DNA of 64,000 nucleotides. Origin: Rhizobiaceae bacterium (GTDB lineage: Bacteria; Pseudomonadota; Alphaproteobacteria; Rhizobiales; Rhizobiaceae). A model generated the notes under the pieces. It saw only the letters and a program-made list of their open reading frames with translations, ran no database searches and had not been told where the DNA came from. The position numbers were made by a program, and so were the translations under genes. Shown one piece after another: positions 18,168 through 27,879 of the stretch. Each line of letters begins with the position of its first letter. Positions within the stretch are counted from its first letter, which is position 1. The stretch lies in contig JARGOF010000005.1 in the NCBI GenBank assembly GCA_029212415.1, positions 1-64,000 on the forward strand. The letters are read 5' to 3'.

Positions 18168-20789
18168 CTAATTGGTTGCGCGAGAACGAACCCTCAGCTG
18201 GTTTTGAATTTCGTTTTGAATATCAAACAACGTTTCGTTTTCCAGTTCTATTGTGACGGACAGAGCAAACCGAATATCTTCGTCGGGGCTCAATCCACCT
18301 CCCGATGCATCTCTGCATTGGACCCAAATGGGCATGACTGCATCTGCGCCATAGTTTGGTATCACTGGTCCATTGTGCTGTAGTCTGCGTGACCAGACAC
18401 TGCCACGTCTGATCATGTTTGCATCAATGTCTTTGGCCTTCATATTAAGGCCCCATCCATCATCTTTGAGTTGGCCGCCAAAGAGGTCCTCACCCATTGC
18501 AATGGCATCGAGCGCAGCAAGTCTGTACCGTGCCCGCGTTGAGAGCACAGGCGAGAACCATGTGATGGTCACTCGCATATAACGGCCGATACGTTCTCCC
18601 GCCATGACTGCCGGCAGGGGAACTTCAAAAGACATCGCCTGATCTTTTCTCAACGTTCCAATGCCAACCAGGGTTGCTCCAAGTTCAGGAGCCTCCAGCA
18701 TTATCAGTTCATTGAGAACGCCATGGCCATAATAACGGCAGGTCTCTTCACGCGCTTGTATGTGTTTTGTTCTACCTAATCGATTCAATTCAGTATCAAA
18801 TTTGGCTTGCGCAGGTTCATTCCATTGGGCAGCATTAATAGAAAGCGCCTTCGTTAGCAAAGCTAGATCGCGGCGACCTAACTCTTGGCCTTCGAAGGGA
18901 CCGCCAACTTCACTAAGCGCGGCTGCGGCGTTGAGGTGGGCGCGAGAAGCGAGAGCGTTAGAACAGCTGGTGCCTCTAGAACGATAGATTGATGCTGCGC
19001 CAACACCTGACGTTGCTACGTTTAGACCTGTGCGCTGTGTGCGGTCGACAACCTTAAGACGCAGATGATCACCCGCAGACTGCATTCGAACCTCGTGTCT
19101 ACCACCTATATGCAATAAATCGGGTTTGATGGAACGCAAAAAACCCAATCCGACAGCTGATGACAGTGCAGGTTGAGCAGGCCCATCTTCTTGAATTGCA
19201 ATTTCACCTACTGGTTGAGGAGCGCGCGGATCTACCATGTCGTTAGAAGTTGCACCAACTGTTAGAACATTGATTGCCTCGGAAGGGGCCATGAGCGTTC
19301 TTGTATGGCGCGCATTACGTTGTGCTTCTGATACCAGAGCGATTCGTTCATCGAGGCTTGCATCTTCAAATACAAGGGAAGTCGTATTGGGGATCACAAG
19401 GTCTTCAGGGACGTTCCCGGCAGATACCAAAAAAAGAACGCCGTGTTGATCTGCCCACCAATCTAGAAGCCGCGCCAACGAACTAATGCGTCCGGAAAAT
19501 GCTGCGCTTTTGATACCTATTGAAAAATTGACTAAAAATGCATTCGGAGCGAGAGGTTCGTCACCCAAGAAGGCGCGTGTTAGTGCTACATGAACGATGT
19601 CGACGAATAGCCGGTCATCGGGTGATGTTGCACCACCTTCATTATCGATTAGGACAGGAATGGACAGCAACCGGCTATCTTTGAGCGGCGCGCCATCAGC
19701 CACAAGATCACCACGGAGAATAAGGGAACACATAGAAGTCGCATGAAGACGGTTTGGAACCTGCGATAAGCGAACCAGATCATGGACATCTTCAATCACG
19801 ACGCCGCCATCTAGGCTTGGGTGGCCAGCGATTGGCGTTCCATCGAGAAGTACAGCTCGGATTGGCGCATCAGCATCAAATGCATCGAACTCCGGTGCTT
19901 CGCCTTCCTCTTCAGATGGAGTTAAGTCTGGTAAAGATTGAGCAATTGTTTGTGGCAGTACAAACTGGAGACCCTCAATGGTGGCCAATCCATCTGGAAG
20001 GTTTGGGTCCATGATCATGGAACGCACAGCACCGGCTGGTACTTCTACCAGAGCGGCCTCATAGATAAAGCCATGCTCGTCTACGGATGATGTTGAGATG
20101 ACGCGGCCGCCCAAAGCCCCTACACGGGCCCGTATATCAAGTTGCCACTGAATGCGTTGACCGGCATTGGCAGTTGGCCAAACTTCTAGCTCCAAGCGAA
20201 CCGCTTCTTCGTCATCATCAGGCAGTCTTGCGATAAGTTCCGCTTCTGCATTTGCGGTCAATCGGTCCTTTGGACCCCAGATCCGTAAATCGGACAGCAT
20301 CGAGAACATGTTGTACCAAGGCGCGCGGCCACGTGCTGCCTTCTCATTGTTTTGATAACTGCGCCAGAGTTTCAAAATCTCTTCGAGGTGTTGTGAAGAT
20401 GGCATTGTAGCGTAGAGAGTTGGTGAAGCATTTTCGATATAATCATCGACCAAATCTTCTCGCACCTCATAATCATCATCCAAATCTGATTCGATTAAGA
20501 CCTCAAGATTGATGCTGTCTGCAGCTCTTTTAAAGTTGGCGATGGGAACGATTGTTTCAAACACCAATGCGCGTTCAGGCGCTATCCCAGCGGGATCCCG
20601 ACGTAAAATCAGTTCGGTGTCATCTTCGGCGAAGGCATCTTCTATTCGCTCAAATAGTTCTTGAAAATGCGCGTTTTGGCCTTGTCTACCGCCTCCGCGT
20701 GGTCTTGGTCGCTTATCTTGTCTGCCTGGAAGTCGCGCTTCGATTGCTCCATTAGGCAGCCGTAGTATCGGTCGATCTGTCATCGCCAA
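18168..20789 (-). CDS. ietS: Subtilisin-like serine protease of an IetAS-like module
   Basis: The 873-aa protein has an N-terminal region of about 300 residues without a signal peptide, then an S8 (subtilase) domain. The catalytic triad is visible: Asp316 (V-L-L-D-G), His349 (L-H-A-T-S) and Ser608 (R-G-T-S), with the oxyanion Asn459 in S-A-G-N. A beta-rich region of about 240 aa follows. It overlaps the AAA-ATPase gene by 38 bp. Subtilase plus AAA ATPase is the arrangement of IetS/IetA, a toxin-antitoxin pair of plasmid pTiC58 and a reported anti-phage system; the protease is the toxic part there. A TTG start at 20789 has the best spacing from GGGAG; an ATG lies at 20783. AT-richer than its neighbours, which suggests transfer. 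Confidence 0.8.
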   Translation of the reverse strand: MAMTDRPILRLPNGAIEARLPGRQDKRPRPRGGGRQGQNAHFQELFERIEDAFAEDDTELILRRDPAGIAPERALVFETIVPIANFKRAADSINLEVLIESDLDDDYEVREDLVDDYIENASPTLYATMPSSQHLEEILKLWRSYQNNEKAARGRAPWYNMFSMLSDLRIWGPKDRLTANAEAELIARLPDDDEEAVRLELEVWPTANAGQRIQWQLDIRARVGALGGRVISTSSVDEHGFIYEAALVEVPAGAVRSMIMDPNLPDGLATIEGLQFVLPQTIAQSLPDLTPSEEEGEAPEFDAFDADAPIRAVLLDGTPIAGHPSLDGGVVIEDVHDLVRLSQVPNRLHATSMCSLILRGDLVADGAPLKDSRLLSIPVLIDNEGGATSPDDRLFVDIVHVALTRAFLGDEPLAPNAFLVNFSIGIKSAAFSGRISSLARLLDWWADQHGVLFLVSAGNVPEDLVIPNTTSLVFEDASLDERIALVSEAQRNARHTRTLMAPSEAINVLTVGATSNDMVDPRAPQPVGEIAIQEDGPAQPALSSAVGLGFLRSIKPDLLHIGGRHEVRMQSAGDHLRLKVVDRTQRTGLNVATSGVGAASIYRSRGTSCSNALASRAHLNAAAALSEVGGPFEGQELGRRDLALLTKALSINAAQWNEPAQAKFDTELNRLGRTKHIQAREETCRYYGHGVLNELIMLEAPELGATLVGIGTLRKDQAMSFEVPLPAVMAGERIGRYMRVTITWFSPVLSTRARYRLAALDAIAMGEDLFGGQLKDDGWGLNMKAKDIDANMIRRGSVWSRRLQHNGPVIPNYGADAVMPIWVQCRDASGGGLSPDEDIRFALSVTIELENETLFDIQNEIQNQLRVRSRATN

Positions 20790-21765
20790 TTATTCTCCCA
20801 TGCTGGGAAGCCCATGCGGCAACACGTTCTTTAACAAATGTCCGGAACGTGACATTACCTTGAGCTAACGCAAAGCGGCGATGGATATCCATAAAAAAGT
20901 CTTCCGCTTCTGAAAAGTTTTTAGGAGCAACAGCGGCTCTCAGGCGCTTTGCTGTAAAACCAGAATTGTCTTTAAACTCTTTCATTTTTAGAGAGAAATA
21001 GTCTGTCATTTGTTCGTCGTTTGGCTTGCCTAACTCCAATTTCATTTCAAAGCGCCGCCAAGCTGCGCGGTCTAACAATTCTGGGTGATTAGTGGCCGCC
21101 ACAAGGACGCAGTATGATGGCAGGTCATCAAGTTGGAGCAATAGTGTTGAGACCACTCGTTTGATCTCGCCTGTTTCATGTAAGTCGCCGCGCTCCTTGC
21201 CGATAGCGTCAAATTCATCAAAGAATAGGACACAGGGTTCGGTTCTCACGAAGTCAAACAAACGGCGTAGTCGCTGCGCCGTTTCACCGAGGTAACTTGT
21301 AACGACTGCATCATATCGAACAGTAAACAGCGGAAGAGCCATTTCATATGAAAGGCATTCAGCCAGAGATGTTTTACCATTTCCAGGAGGTCCAACAAGG
21401 AGCAAACGATGCCTTGGTTCGAAACCGTGGGCGCGAAGTACGTCAGCACGTTGCTGTTCTTCTATTAGTTCTAGAATTGCAGTTTTTGTGGGCTTGTCGA
21501 GATACAAACTATTGAGTTGTCTTTCTGGATCGCTGCGTTGAATGCCACTGCTTCCATCACGCACGCGTAGGCCCTGGGATCGGGGCTGTACAATAGCACC
21601 ATGTTTGGGGGACAAGTTTAGCGCTTTAGAAATTCTATCGGCAACGCCGTCGTGCTTTTTTGTTCGTTCATCAGCAGCGATTGCTTCGGCAGTTGTCCGA
21701 ATGGAATCAGGGTTGCCAGTAACTGCCGCCTTCACCAAATCAATAATAAGATCGCTACGTGCCAT
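20752..21765 (-). CDS. ietA: AAA-family ATPase of an IetAS-like module
   Basis: The 337-aa protein has an alpha-helical N-terminus of about 90 residues and a single AAA module. Walker A is G-P-P-G-N-G-K-T (125-132), Walker B V-L-F-F-D-E (179-184), sensor 1 is Asn226 in A-A-T-N, and arginine fingers are candidates R237/R238 in A-W-R-R-F. The pore-loop-like Y-L-G-E-T is at about 158-162. It is the first gene of the pair; its stop lies inside the protease gene, so translation is probably coupled. In pTiC58 the ATPase homologue counteracts the protease. The ATG at 21765 is preceded by an AT-rich region of almost 400 bp that probably holds the promoter. Confidence 0.8.
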   Translation of the reverse strand: MARSDLIIDLVKAAVTGNPDSIRTTAEAIAADERTKKHDGVADRISKALNLSPKHGAIVQPRSQGLRVRDGSSGIQRSDPERQLNSLYLDKPTKTAILELIEEQQRADVLRAHGFEPRHRLLLVGPPGNGKTSLAECLSYEMALPLFTVRYDAVVTSYLGETAQRLRRLFDFVRTEPCVLFFDEFDAIGKERGDLHETGEIKRVVSTLLLQLDDLPSYCVLVAATNHPELLDRAAWRRFEMKLELGKPNDEQMTDYFSLKMKEFKDNSGFTAKRLRAAVAPKNFSEAEDFFMDIHRRFALAQGNVTFRTFVKERVAAWASQHGRIIGDDRSTDTTAA

Positions 21766-22151
21766 TATACATCGCCGAAATTAGCCCCAACCAGAAAAAC
21801 TCCAATGACCATAAACTGATTGCGGAAATTGTCACCTGATAATAAAAATATTCAACCGATACCAAGATTTGTTAACCGATTACGACTTTTAGGCCAGTTC
21901 ATTCTATTTCAACTCTGGTTTTCAATATGTTTGAAATGATTACCTGGGATTCTTTGCAAGCACGAAATAATAATGAATGAGTTGCGCTGAATGTCAGGTG
22001 TTGTACGAAGGGCTTCCCACCCGATTCAGCCCTAACCTGCAATGCCGCAAGTTCCTCGATTAAACTCAAAACCGTCGCTCGACGGATCCCGCTCCAAGAA
22101 TTTCAATCCCACAATAATCCGCATCAAAGCCTCAACTTATCAATCCCCCCA
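21766..22151. other. AT-rich intergenic region upstream of the IetAS-like pair
   Basis: No gene is supported in this 386-bp region. About 21780-22000 is markedly AT-rich, as expected for a promoter of a transferred module. The composition returns to that of the host near 22100, just before the end of the cyclotransferase gene. I see no clear attachment site or tRNA fragment. Confidence 0.4.
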
Positions 22152-22904
22152 TCACCCCAAAACCCCATCCGCCTGCCGCGCCGCGATATGCGCCTCCACT
22201 TCCTCCAGCAAGGCCGAGCAGTCCTTGTCGACAATGCCGAGTGCGGTGAATTGGTTGACGACGTTTTGCAGGTATTCCAGGCTGGTGCCGATGAAGCCTG
22301 AGCCGGTGCTCAGGAGTTCGATCTGTTCTTGGCGCGTCACATGCGTGTGTATGGAGGCGGCGCTGTGGTCGGCGACGAAGGTGAGGGTTTGCAGGGGTTC
22401 GCCGTCCATTTGGGCGGTGGCGAGTGTCGGGACATAGGATCTGCCGATCATCTCGCGCCGCCAGAGGATTTCGGTTTCCGTTTCCAGGTTTTGCCGGGCG
22501 ATGCGATAGGCAAGGCCTTCGCATCCATCGCCCTGGTCAAGCGCTGCCATCAGGCCGGGGATCTCGCGGGTGCCGCGGGCGCCCCAGGTGTCCTTGAGGA
22601 TGAACCGGCGGGCATAGTCGGGCAGCCGGGCACGGCGCACCTCGGTGAACACGAAGGCGGGGTCCCACATCAGCGAGCCATAGGCAAAGACCCACAGGTC
22701 GCCATCGCCATGTTGATCCAGCATCTGCCTGCGGGACGCCTGGCGCTGCGCGTCCGAACGCAGTTCATCCAGCACCCAATGAAGCTCCGGGCGCTGCTTC
22801 AAAACCTCCCGGACGTTGAAATCCCGAAAGTAGGATGTCAGCGGATCGATGATCCGGCCGCGCAATTCTGGATGATGGTGAAAGGGATCCTGCCCTGAAT
22901 GCAT
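22152..22904 (-). CDS. ChaC-like gamma-glutamylcyclotransferase
   Basis: The 250-aa protein has the cyclotransferase signature V-F-A-Y-G-S-L-M-W-D-P-A-F at about 70-83 and the R-R-F-I-L-K-D-T-W-G-A-R-G-T segment typical of ChaC. Members cleave the gamma-glutamyl group of glutathione to 5-oxoproline and Cys-Gly. The start is set at the ATG at 22904; a TTG two codons earlier is possible. It is a single gene between the IetAS-like module and the catabolic operon. Confidence 0.85.
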   Translation of the reverse strand: MHSGQDPFHHHPELRGRIIDPLTSYFRDFNVREVLKQRPELHWVLDELRSDAQRQASRRQMLDQHGDGDLWVFAYGSLMWDPAFVFTEVRRARLPDYARRFILKDTWGARGTREIPGLMAALDQGDGCEGLAYRIARQNLETETEILWRREMIGRSYVPTLATAQMDGEPLQTLTFVADHSAASIHTHVTRQEQIELLSTGSGFIGTSLEYLQNVVNQFTALGIVDKDCSALLEEVEAHIAARQADGVLG

Positions 22905-23099
22905 TGCCAATTGTTCCTTTCATCCTTCGCCTGGCGCGCCCTGAGGTGCGGGCAGGGCGCCGCGCGATGGAGCCACGTCACGGTGGCAATGGCAATAGCA
23001 TTCAGGCATCAATTCGCAGGAAAGAAGAAAAGCCGGGATCGGGACGATGCGCAGGCTTTCATGTGTGGCGTCAGGCAGCAGATGTCCCGGCCCTGACCA

Positions 23100-24728
23100 T
23101 CACAGCCGTTCTTCCGGGGCTGATGCATTGCGGCGGGCGTCCTTGAGGATCATGCTGGCGCCCTTGTCGGCGATCATCAGTGTGGCGGCGTTGGTATTGG
23201 CGGAGGTGATCTTCGGCATGACGGAGGCATCGATGACCCGCAGCGCTTCAACCCCGCGTACCCGCAATTGCGGATCGAGCACGGCGCCGGAATCGCTGCC
23301 CATCCGGCAGGTGCCGACGGGGTGAAACACCGTGCCGCCCTGGGTGCGGATTGCATCGAGGATCTGCGCGTCGCTCTGCCGGTCTGCGCCAATGACATTT
23401 TCCCTGTCCCAGAGCCGGCGGAAGGCCTTTTGTTCGTGGATGTCGCGCAAGATCCGGACGCCGTCGACCATGACGGCGCGGTCCAGAGCCGTTGACAGAT
23501 AATTGGGGGCAATGCGCGGTTGCCGGGCCGGATCGGGCGACTGGATGTGCACCGCGCCGCGGCTTTCCGGGTGGCATTGCCAGAAGGAGGCGGTAAAGCC
23601 GGAATAGCGGTGCAGGGGCGTGCCCGGCTTATCGACGGACAGCGGCATGACATTGAACTGAATATCGGGTCGCTTCTGTGCGGCGTAGCGCGTGCAGGCG
23701 CCGCCGCCGACCTGCCCGGCCCCGACGGTCAATGGACCGGTGCCCTTGGCCAGCCAGTCCAGCCCCATTTTGGCGAGTTTCAGCGGGTTGCGCACATCGT
23801 CATTCAGCGAGATTTTCTGGTTCAGCTTTAACAAAAGGCGGATTTGATAGTGGTCCTGCAGGTTCTCGCCGACCTCGGGAGAAACGGCGACGACGGGAAT
23901 GCCGTGTTCCTTCAGCAGGGCCTCGGGGCCGATCCCTGACAGTTGCAGGATCTGCGGTGTCTGCAGGGCGCCCGCGCAGAGGATCACCTCGCATCGCGCC
24001 CGGGCGCTGTGGCTTTGCCCCTTGCGGCTCCAGGTCACGCCGGTTGCGCGTCCATGTTCGATCTCGACGCGTGAGACGAGAGCCTTTGTGATGAGGGTGA
24101 GGTTTGGTCGTTTGAGGGCAGGGCGCAGGAAGGCCGCGGCCGCACTGGCGCGAAACCGTCTGCCAATGCTCAGGTGATAGGCGCCGACGCCATGGGTTGT
24201 TTCACCGTTGAAATCCCCATTGGCGGGCAGCCCGTATTGCTGCGCGGCTTCCACCCAGGCCCGGCAGGCGGCATTGTCATTGCGCAGGGTGGAGACGGGC
24301 AGTTCGCCGTCGCGCCCGTGGTAACGGTCTTCGCCGCCCTGAAAATTTTCCAGCCGGCGGAAATGCGGCAGGATGTCCTCATAGGACCAGCCCTTGGCGC
24401 CAAGGGACTGCCAATCATCAAAATCCTCGTGCTGGCCCCTGATATAGACCAAACCATTGATGGAACTCGACCCGCCGACAATCCGGCCGCGCGGCCAGGC
24501 GATGCCGCGATGGCCGTCTCCCTCGGAGGGTTCGGTCTCGAACACCCGCGAAAAGCGCGGATCATAGATTGCCTTGAAATAGCCGACGGGCAGCTTCAGC
24601 CAGAAATTGCGGTCATGGCCGCCCGCTTCCAGCAACAGAACCCGGCAGCCGGGATCGGCCGACAGCCGATTGGCGACAATGCAGCCGGCGGAGCCTGATC
24701 CGACGATGATGTAATCATAGTCGCTCAT
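23100..24728 (-). CDS. GMC-family FAD-dependent alcohol dehydrogenase
   Basis: The 542-aa flavoprotein opens with Y-I-I-V-G-S-G-S-A-G-C-I-V-A-N-R-L and L-L-L-E-A-G-G, the FAD-binding motifs of glucose-methanol-choline oxidoreductases. It ends with the active-site histidine in F-H-P-V-G-T-C-R-M-G and the N-T-N-A-A-T-L-M-I-A-D-K motif. Choline dehydrogenase-like enzymes oxidise a hydroxyl to an aldehyde or ketone. Its ATG overlaps the preceding stop (ATGA at 24725-24728), so it is the last gene of the ABC operon. The substrate is probably the sugar, polyol or glycoside taken up by that transporter. Confidence 0.9.
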   Translation of the reverse strand: MSDYDYIIVGSGSAGCIVANRLSADPGCRVLLLEAGGHDRNFWLKLPVGYFKAIYDPRFSRVFETEPSEGDGHRGIAWPRGRIVGGSSSINGLVYIRGQHEDFDDWQSLGAKGWSYEDILPHFRRLENFQGGEDRYHGRDGELPVSTLRNDNAACRAWVEAAQQYGLPANGDFNGETTHGVGAYHLSIGRRFRASAAAAFLRPALKRPNLTLITKALVSRVEIEHGRATGVTWSRKGQSHSARARCEVILCAGALQTPQILQLSGIGPEALLKEHGIPVVAVSPEVGENLQDHYQIRLLLKLNQKISLNDDVRNPLKLAKMGLDWLAKGTGPLTVGAGQVGGGACTRYAAQKRPDIQFNVMPLSVDKPGTPLHRYSGFTASFWQCHPESRGAVHIQSPDPARQPRIAPNYLSTALDRAVMVDGVRILRDIHEQKAFRRLWDRENVIGADRQSDAQILDAIRTQGGTVFHPVGTCRMGSDSGAVLDPQLRVRGVEALRVIDASVMPKITSANTNAATLMIADKGASMILKDARRNASAPEERL

Positions 24729-25894
24729 GCCGCGGCACCGCTTGCAATGCCGGAGGCCTTCAGCCGCTCGAAGGCACTTTCAAGGCCGAGCCCCGGCGCA
24801 TCATCGAGGGTGAGTTCGCCATCGGTCACCATGGCCGGGAAAAGTTCTGTCCTGAGGACATTTTCATTGGCGTCGATTTCCAGCAGGCCATCGCCGCCAA
24901 CGGCGGCCAGCAGATGCGCTGAAGCGGCCAGGCCGATGCCGCCGCCCAGATAATGCGGGCAATAAAGCTTGTCGGCGGCAATCGCCTGGCGCGCCACGGG
25001 CAGCACGCCGCTGATGCCGCCCCATTTGCACAGGTCGGGCTGGATGACGCCATAGGCATTGCCGGTGATCGCCCGGCTGAATTGCTGTGCGTTCATCATG
25101 TTTTCGCCTGCCGCCAGCGGGATGGACGTTGCGGCGGCCAGCCGCTGCCAGTCTTCCGGCGGGCTGGTCGCCATCATTGGTTCTTCCAGCCAGCGCAGCG
25201 GCCAGGCTTGCAGATCCGGCACGATCTCCAGCGCTTCCTCGAGGCTCCAGGCCTGATTGGCATCGACCATCAGGATTTCGTTCTCTGAAAGCGATGTGCT
25301 GATGCGGGCAATATTGTCGAGGTCGCTGCTGCGATCAAAGCCGATCTTCAATTTGAAGGCGCGGTGGCCTTCGCTGCGGCAGCGTTCCACCGTCTGGGCG
25401 GCCTGGGCCGGGTTGATACCGCTGGCATAGGTGGGGATTTTTGCTGTGTCGCCGCCCAAAAGCCGGTAGAGCGGCAGGCCTGCGCGACGGGCCACCAGGT
25501 CCCAAAGGGCGATATCCATGCCGGCGAGTGATTGGGCCACCGGCCCGGCCTCGCCCGACTGGATCGCCAGCCTGGCAAATTGTGCATCCAACGCCGCAAA
25601 GCACTGGTGCGGGCTGTCGAATGTTCTCCCGATGAGCGCCGGGAAGAGAGCGGTTTCCAGCAGGCGGGCGCGGTGTTCGGCGCCGCAGGCGGGAAAATTG
25701 CACCAGACTTCACCCAGGCCCCGGTTGCCTTGCGTATCCTCGAGTTCGACGAAGACGGCGGACCGGTCAAACATGGTGCCGAATGATGTCTTCACCGGAA
25801 TGGCGCAGGCAACCCGCATGACGATTGCCTCGGCGCGCGCGATGGTGAAAGACAGGTCACCATCGGCAAAGGTCGGTGACAGGAGTCCTGGCAT
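24725..25894 (-). CDS. Enolase-superfamily (mandelate racemase/muconate lactonising) enzyme
   Basis: The 389-aa protein has a capping domain followed by a TIM barrel. The K-x-K catalytic motif is in F-K-L-K-I-G-F-D; metal ligands are likely in V-D-A-N, L-E-E-P and A-A-G-E-N; an acid/base pair may lie in P-D-L-C-K-W-G-G. Such enzymes abstract a proton alpha to a carboxylate, commonly to dehydrate sugar acids. That would fit a GMC enzyme supplying an oxidised sugar. The ATG at 25894 directly follows the nucleoside hydrolase stop (TGAAATG); the longer frame to 26011 overlaps it and is rejected. Specific reaction unknown. Confidence 0.88.
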   Translation of the reverse strand: MPGLLSPTFADGDLSFTIARAEAIVMRVACAIPVKTSFGTMFDRSAVFVELEDTQGNRGLGEVWCNFPACGAEHRARLLETALFPALIGRTFDSPHQCFAALDAQFARLAIQSGEAGPVAQSLAGMDIALWDLVARRAGLPLYRLLGGDTAKIPTYASGINPAQAAQTVERCRSEGHRAFKLKIGFDRSSDLDNIARISTSLSENEILMVDANQAWSLEEALEIVPDLQAWPLRWLEEPMMATSPPEDWQRLAAATSIPLAAGENMMNAQQFSRAITGNAYGVIQPDLCKWGGISGVLPVARQAIAADKLYCPHYLGGGIGLAASAHLLAAVGGDGLLEIDANENVLRTELFPAMVTDGELTLDDAPGLGLESAFERLKASGIASGAAA

Positions 25895-25895
25895 T

Positions 25896-27005
25896 TCAGG
25901 GTGCGGTTGACAGGGCGCGATAGAGATCCTCGAAGATGGCGTCGCGATTGAGGTCAAAGGCTTCCAGCATCCTGTGCCGGTCCTCATCATGCTCCCAATA
26001 GAGGTCATCATTCAGGATGGGCGCGCGCGTCAGATGGGTGCTGACGTATTTTTCGTCAAACAGCCATGCGACATTGATGATGTCCCAGATGACCCAGGTC
26101 TTGGTCTCCGGCTCGGTGATGGCAAACATCTCGTGCAGCGGGTTGTTGGTGTAGAGGTGCCAGAGATAGTCGCCGATGGCGCCCTTGCCCTTGACGAACC
26201 TCTCCATCTCCCGATGGGAGATCTTCAGCTGCGCGCCGACATGATAGCCGGGCAGATAGACATGGGGCACGCCGCATTCGAACAGCAGTTGCGAGGCCAG
26301 CCGGTCCTGCACCAGATTGAGCGATGGCAGATTGCAGAAGGGCGCATAGCTGGGGAAGGATGCGGTCCATACCACCACGATATTGTCGATGATGTCGGGC
26401 GCCAGCAAAAGGGCGGAAGCAATATTGGTCAATGCGCCCATGGCCAGAATATAGAGCGGGCCATCGCCGCGTTTGCGCGCCTGTTGGATGATGAATTGTA
26501 CCGAGGGTGAATCGATCGGCTCGTCCAGATCGCTCAGATAGGTCGGCGCGCCGCGAAATACCTTGCCTTCGGAAGGTACGCCGCATTTGTCAAAGACCCG
26601 CAGGATCTCCTGATAGGAAAGTTCGGCGCCTTCGGTCGGGTTGACGAAACGCACGTCTTCGGCTTTCCGGCCGGTTTTTATGATGCGTTCGGCCCAGCCG
26701 CCCAGGCCCCCCATGAAGGTCTCTTCCGTGGCGTTTTTCGGGCCGCCATTGCGCAGGATCTCCACAGATCGGATCAGATTGTCGCGGTGGTGCTGAAACG
26801 AAAAGGGCACGGCGGTGACGCCTTCCAAACGCAGTCTGCCCGGCGACAGAAGGGCCCAGGCGAGCGCATATTGGTCGTCGATCTCATTGGCCGTATCGGT
26901 GTCGATGATGACGCGGGCATTGGCGCCGGGCCGCGCCAGACGCGCCTGCATGAGCGCATCATCCAGCACGGGGAATTTTTTCTTGATGTCTGAAAGGGAT
27001 GTCAT
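25896..27005 (-). CDS. Nucleoside hydrolase-family protein
   Basis: The 369-aa protein contains the calcium-binding signature of inosine-uridine nucleoside hydrolases, D-T-D-T-A-N-E-I-D-D-Q-Y-A, at about 37-49, and a later L-A-M-G-A-L-T-N-I-A-S-A segment typical of the fold. These enzymes hydrolyse N-glycosidic bonds to release ribose; related members act on other glycosides. It follows the second permease gene by 9 bp in the same operon, suggesting that the importer carries a nucleoside or glycoside. The exact substrate cannot be read from sequence. Confidence 0.85.
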   Translation of the reverse strand: MTSLSDIKKKFPVLDDALMQARLARPGANARVIIDTDTANEIDDQYALAWALLSPGRLRLEGVTAVPFSFQHHRDNLIRSVEILRNGGPKNATEETFMGGLGGWAERIIKTGRKAEDVRFVNPTEGAELSYQEILRVFDKCGVPSEGKVFRGAPTYLSDLDEPIDSPSVQFIIQQARKRGDGPLYILAMGALTNIASALLLAPDIIDNIVVVWTASFPSYAPFCNLPSLNLVQDRLASQLLFECGVPHVYLPGYHVGAQLKISHREMERFVKGKGAIGDYLWHLYTNNPLHEMFAITEPETKTWVIWDIINVAWLFDEKYVSTHLTRAPILNDDLYWEHDEDRHRMLEAFDLNRDAIFEDLYRALSTAP

Positions 27006-27014
27006 GCGAATTCC

Positions 27015-27878
27015 TTAATTTCCAAAGCCCTTGCCAAAGGCCTCTTCCTTGATGAAGCGCTCGGTGACGAGCAGCAGGATGATGCCGGGCACGGTGACGA
27101 GCAAAGTGATGCCGGCCGCCGATGCATCCAGCGTGCCGCCCGCGATCTTGGAGAACAGCAGCGTTGGCAGGGTGATGATCTTGCCCTGGCCCAGAAAGAA
27201 GGTGAGCAGGAAGATATTGGTCGAGACGAGGAAGGTGAAAAGCGCTCCGGCGACGACGCCGGGGATCAGCATCGGCAAGGTGACCAGCCGCAGCACCTGC
27301 CAGCGGTTTGCGCCCAGAATCATCGCCTGTTCCTCGAAATCCCTGCCCAGACCCTGATAGACGGCGGTGAGCATGCGGATCATGTAGGGGATGGTCGGGA
27401 TCAGATGGGCAATGATGATGCCGATATAGCTGCCGGCCAGTCCCAGCCGGATGAAGATCATCAAGAGCGCGATGCCGATGGCCGCTTCCGGCACGATCAG
27501 CGGCATGGACAGAAAGAATTCGAAAGCCGGTTTGCCGCGAAAATTCTCGCGGGCCAGCACGCGGGCCGCCGGCAGGCAGATGGCCAGGCAGATCACGGTG
27601 ACGACAAGGCCGATGAACACGGTGTTGATCGTGGCTTCCAGCATGCGGCTGTAGGGCGACAGGACATAATCCCAGGCCAGCGGCAGCATGGATTTTTCCC
27701 GTTGCTCCAGCCACCAGGTGCTGGGCAGCAGATCAGGCCAGGCCCAGCGAAAGGCGAAGCTTTGTATGATCAGCGGAATGAACGGCCCGAGGATAAATCC
27801 GGCAAACAGCAGGAGATAGATCTTCTGAAAGGGCGACAGGCGCGTGTTCAGCGCGGATGTGGCTTTGCGGCGACGCAT
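27015..27878 (-). CDS. ABC importer inner-membrane permease (second subunit)
   Basis: The 287-aa protein has about six membrane segments and a BPD_transp_1 domain, with the cytoplasmic EAA-like loop E-E-Q-A-M-I-L-G-A-N-R-W-Q-V-L (about 190-204) that contacts the ATPase. The ATG at 27878 follows GGGAGGAAC and lies 2 bp after the previous stop; the longer frame to 27905 is rejected. It resembles PotC/ThiP-like permeases of polyamine, iron or sugar-phosphate importers. It pairs with the permease at 27880-28788. Confidence 0.9.
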   Translation of the reverse strand: MRRRKATSALNTRLSPFQKIYLLLFAGFILGPFIPLIIQSFAFRWAWPDLLPSTWWLEQREKSMLPLAWDYVLSPYSRMLEATINTVFIGLVVTVICLAICLPAARVLARENFRGKPAFEFFLSMPLIVPEAAIGIALLMIFIRLGLAGSYIGIIIAHLIPTIPYMIRMLTAVYQGLGRDFEEQAMILGANRWQVLRLVTLPMLIPGVVAGALFTFLVSTNIFLLTFFLGQGKIITLPTLLFSKIAGGTLDASAAGITLLVTVPGIILLLVTERFIKEEAFGKGFGN

Positions 27879-27879
27879 C

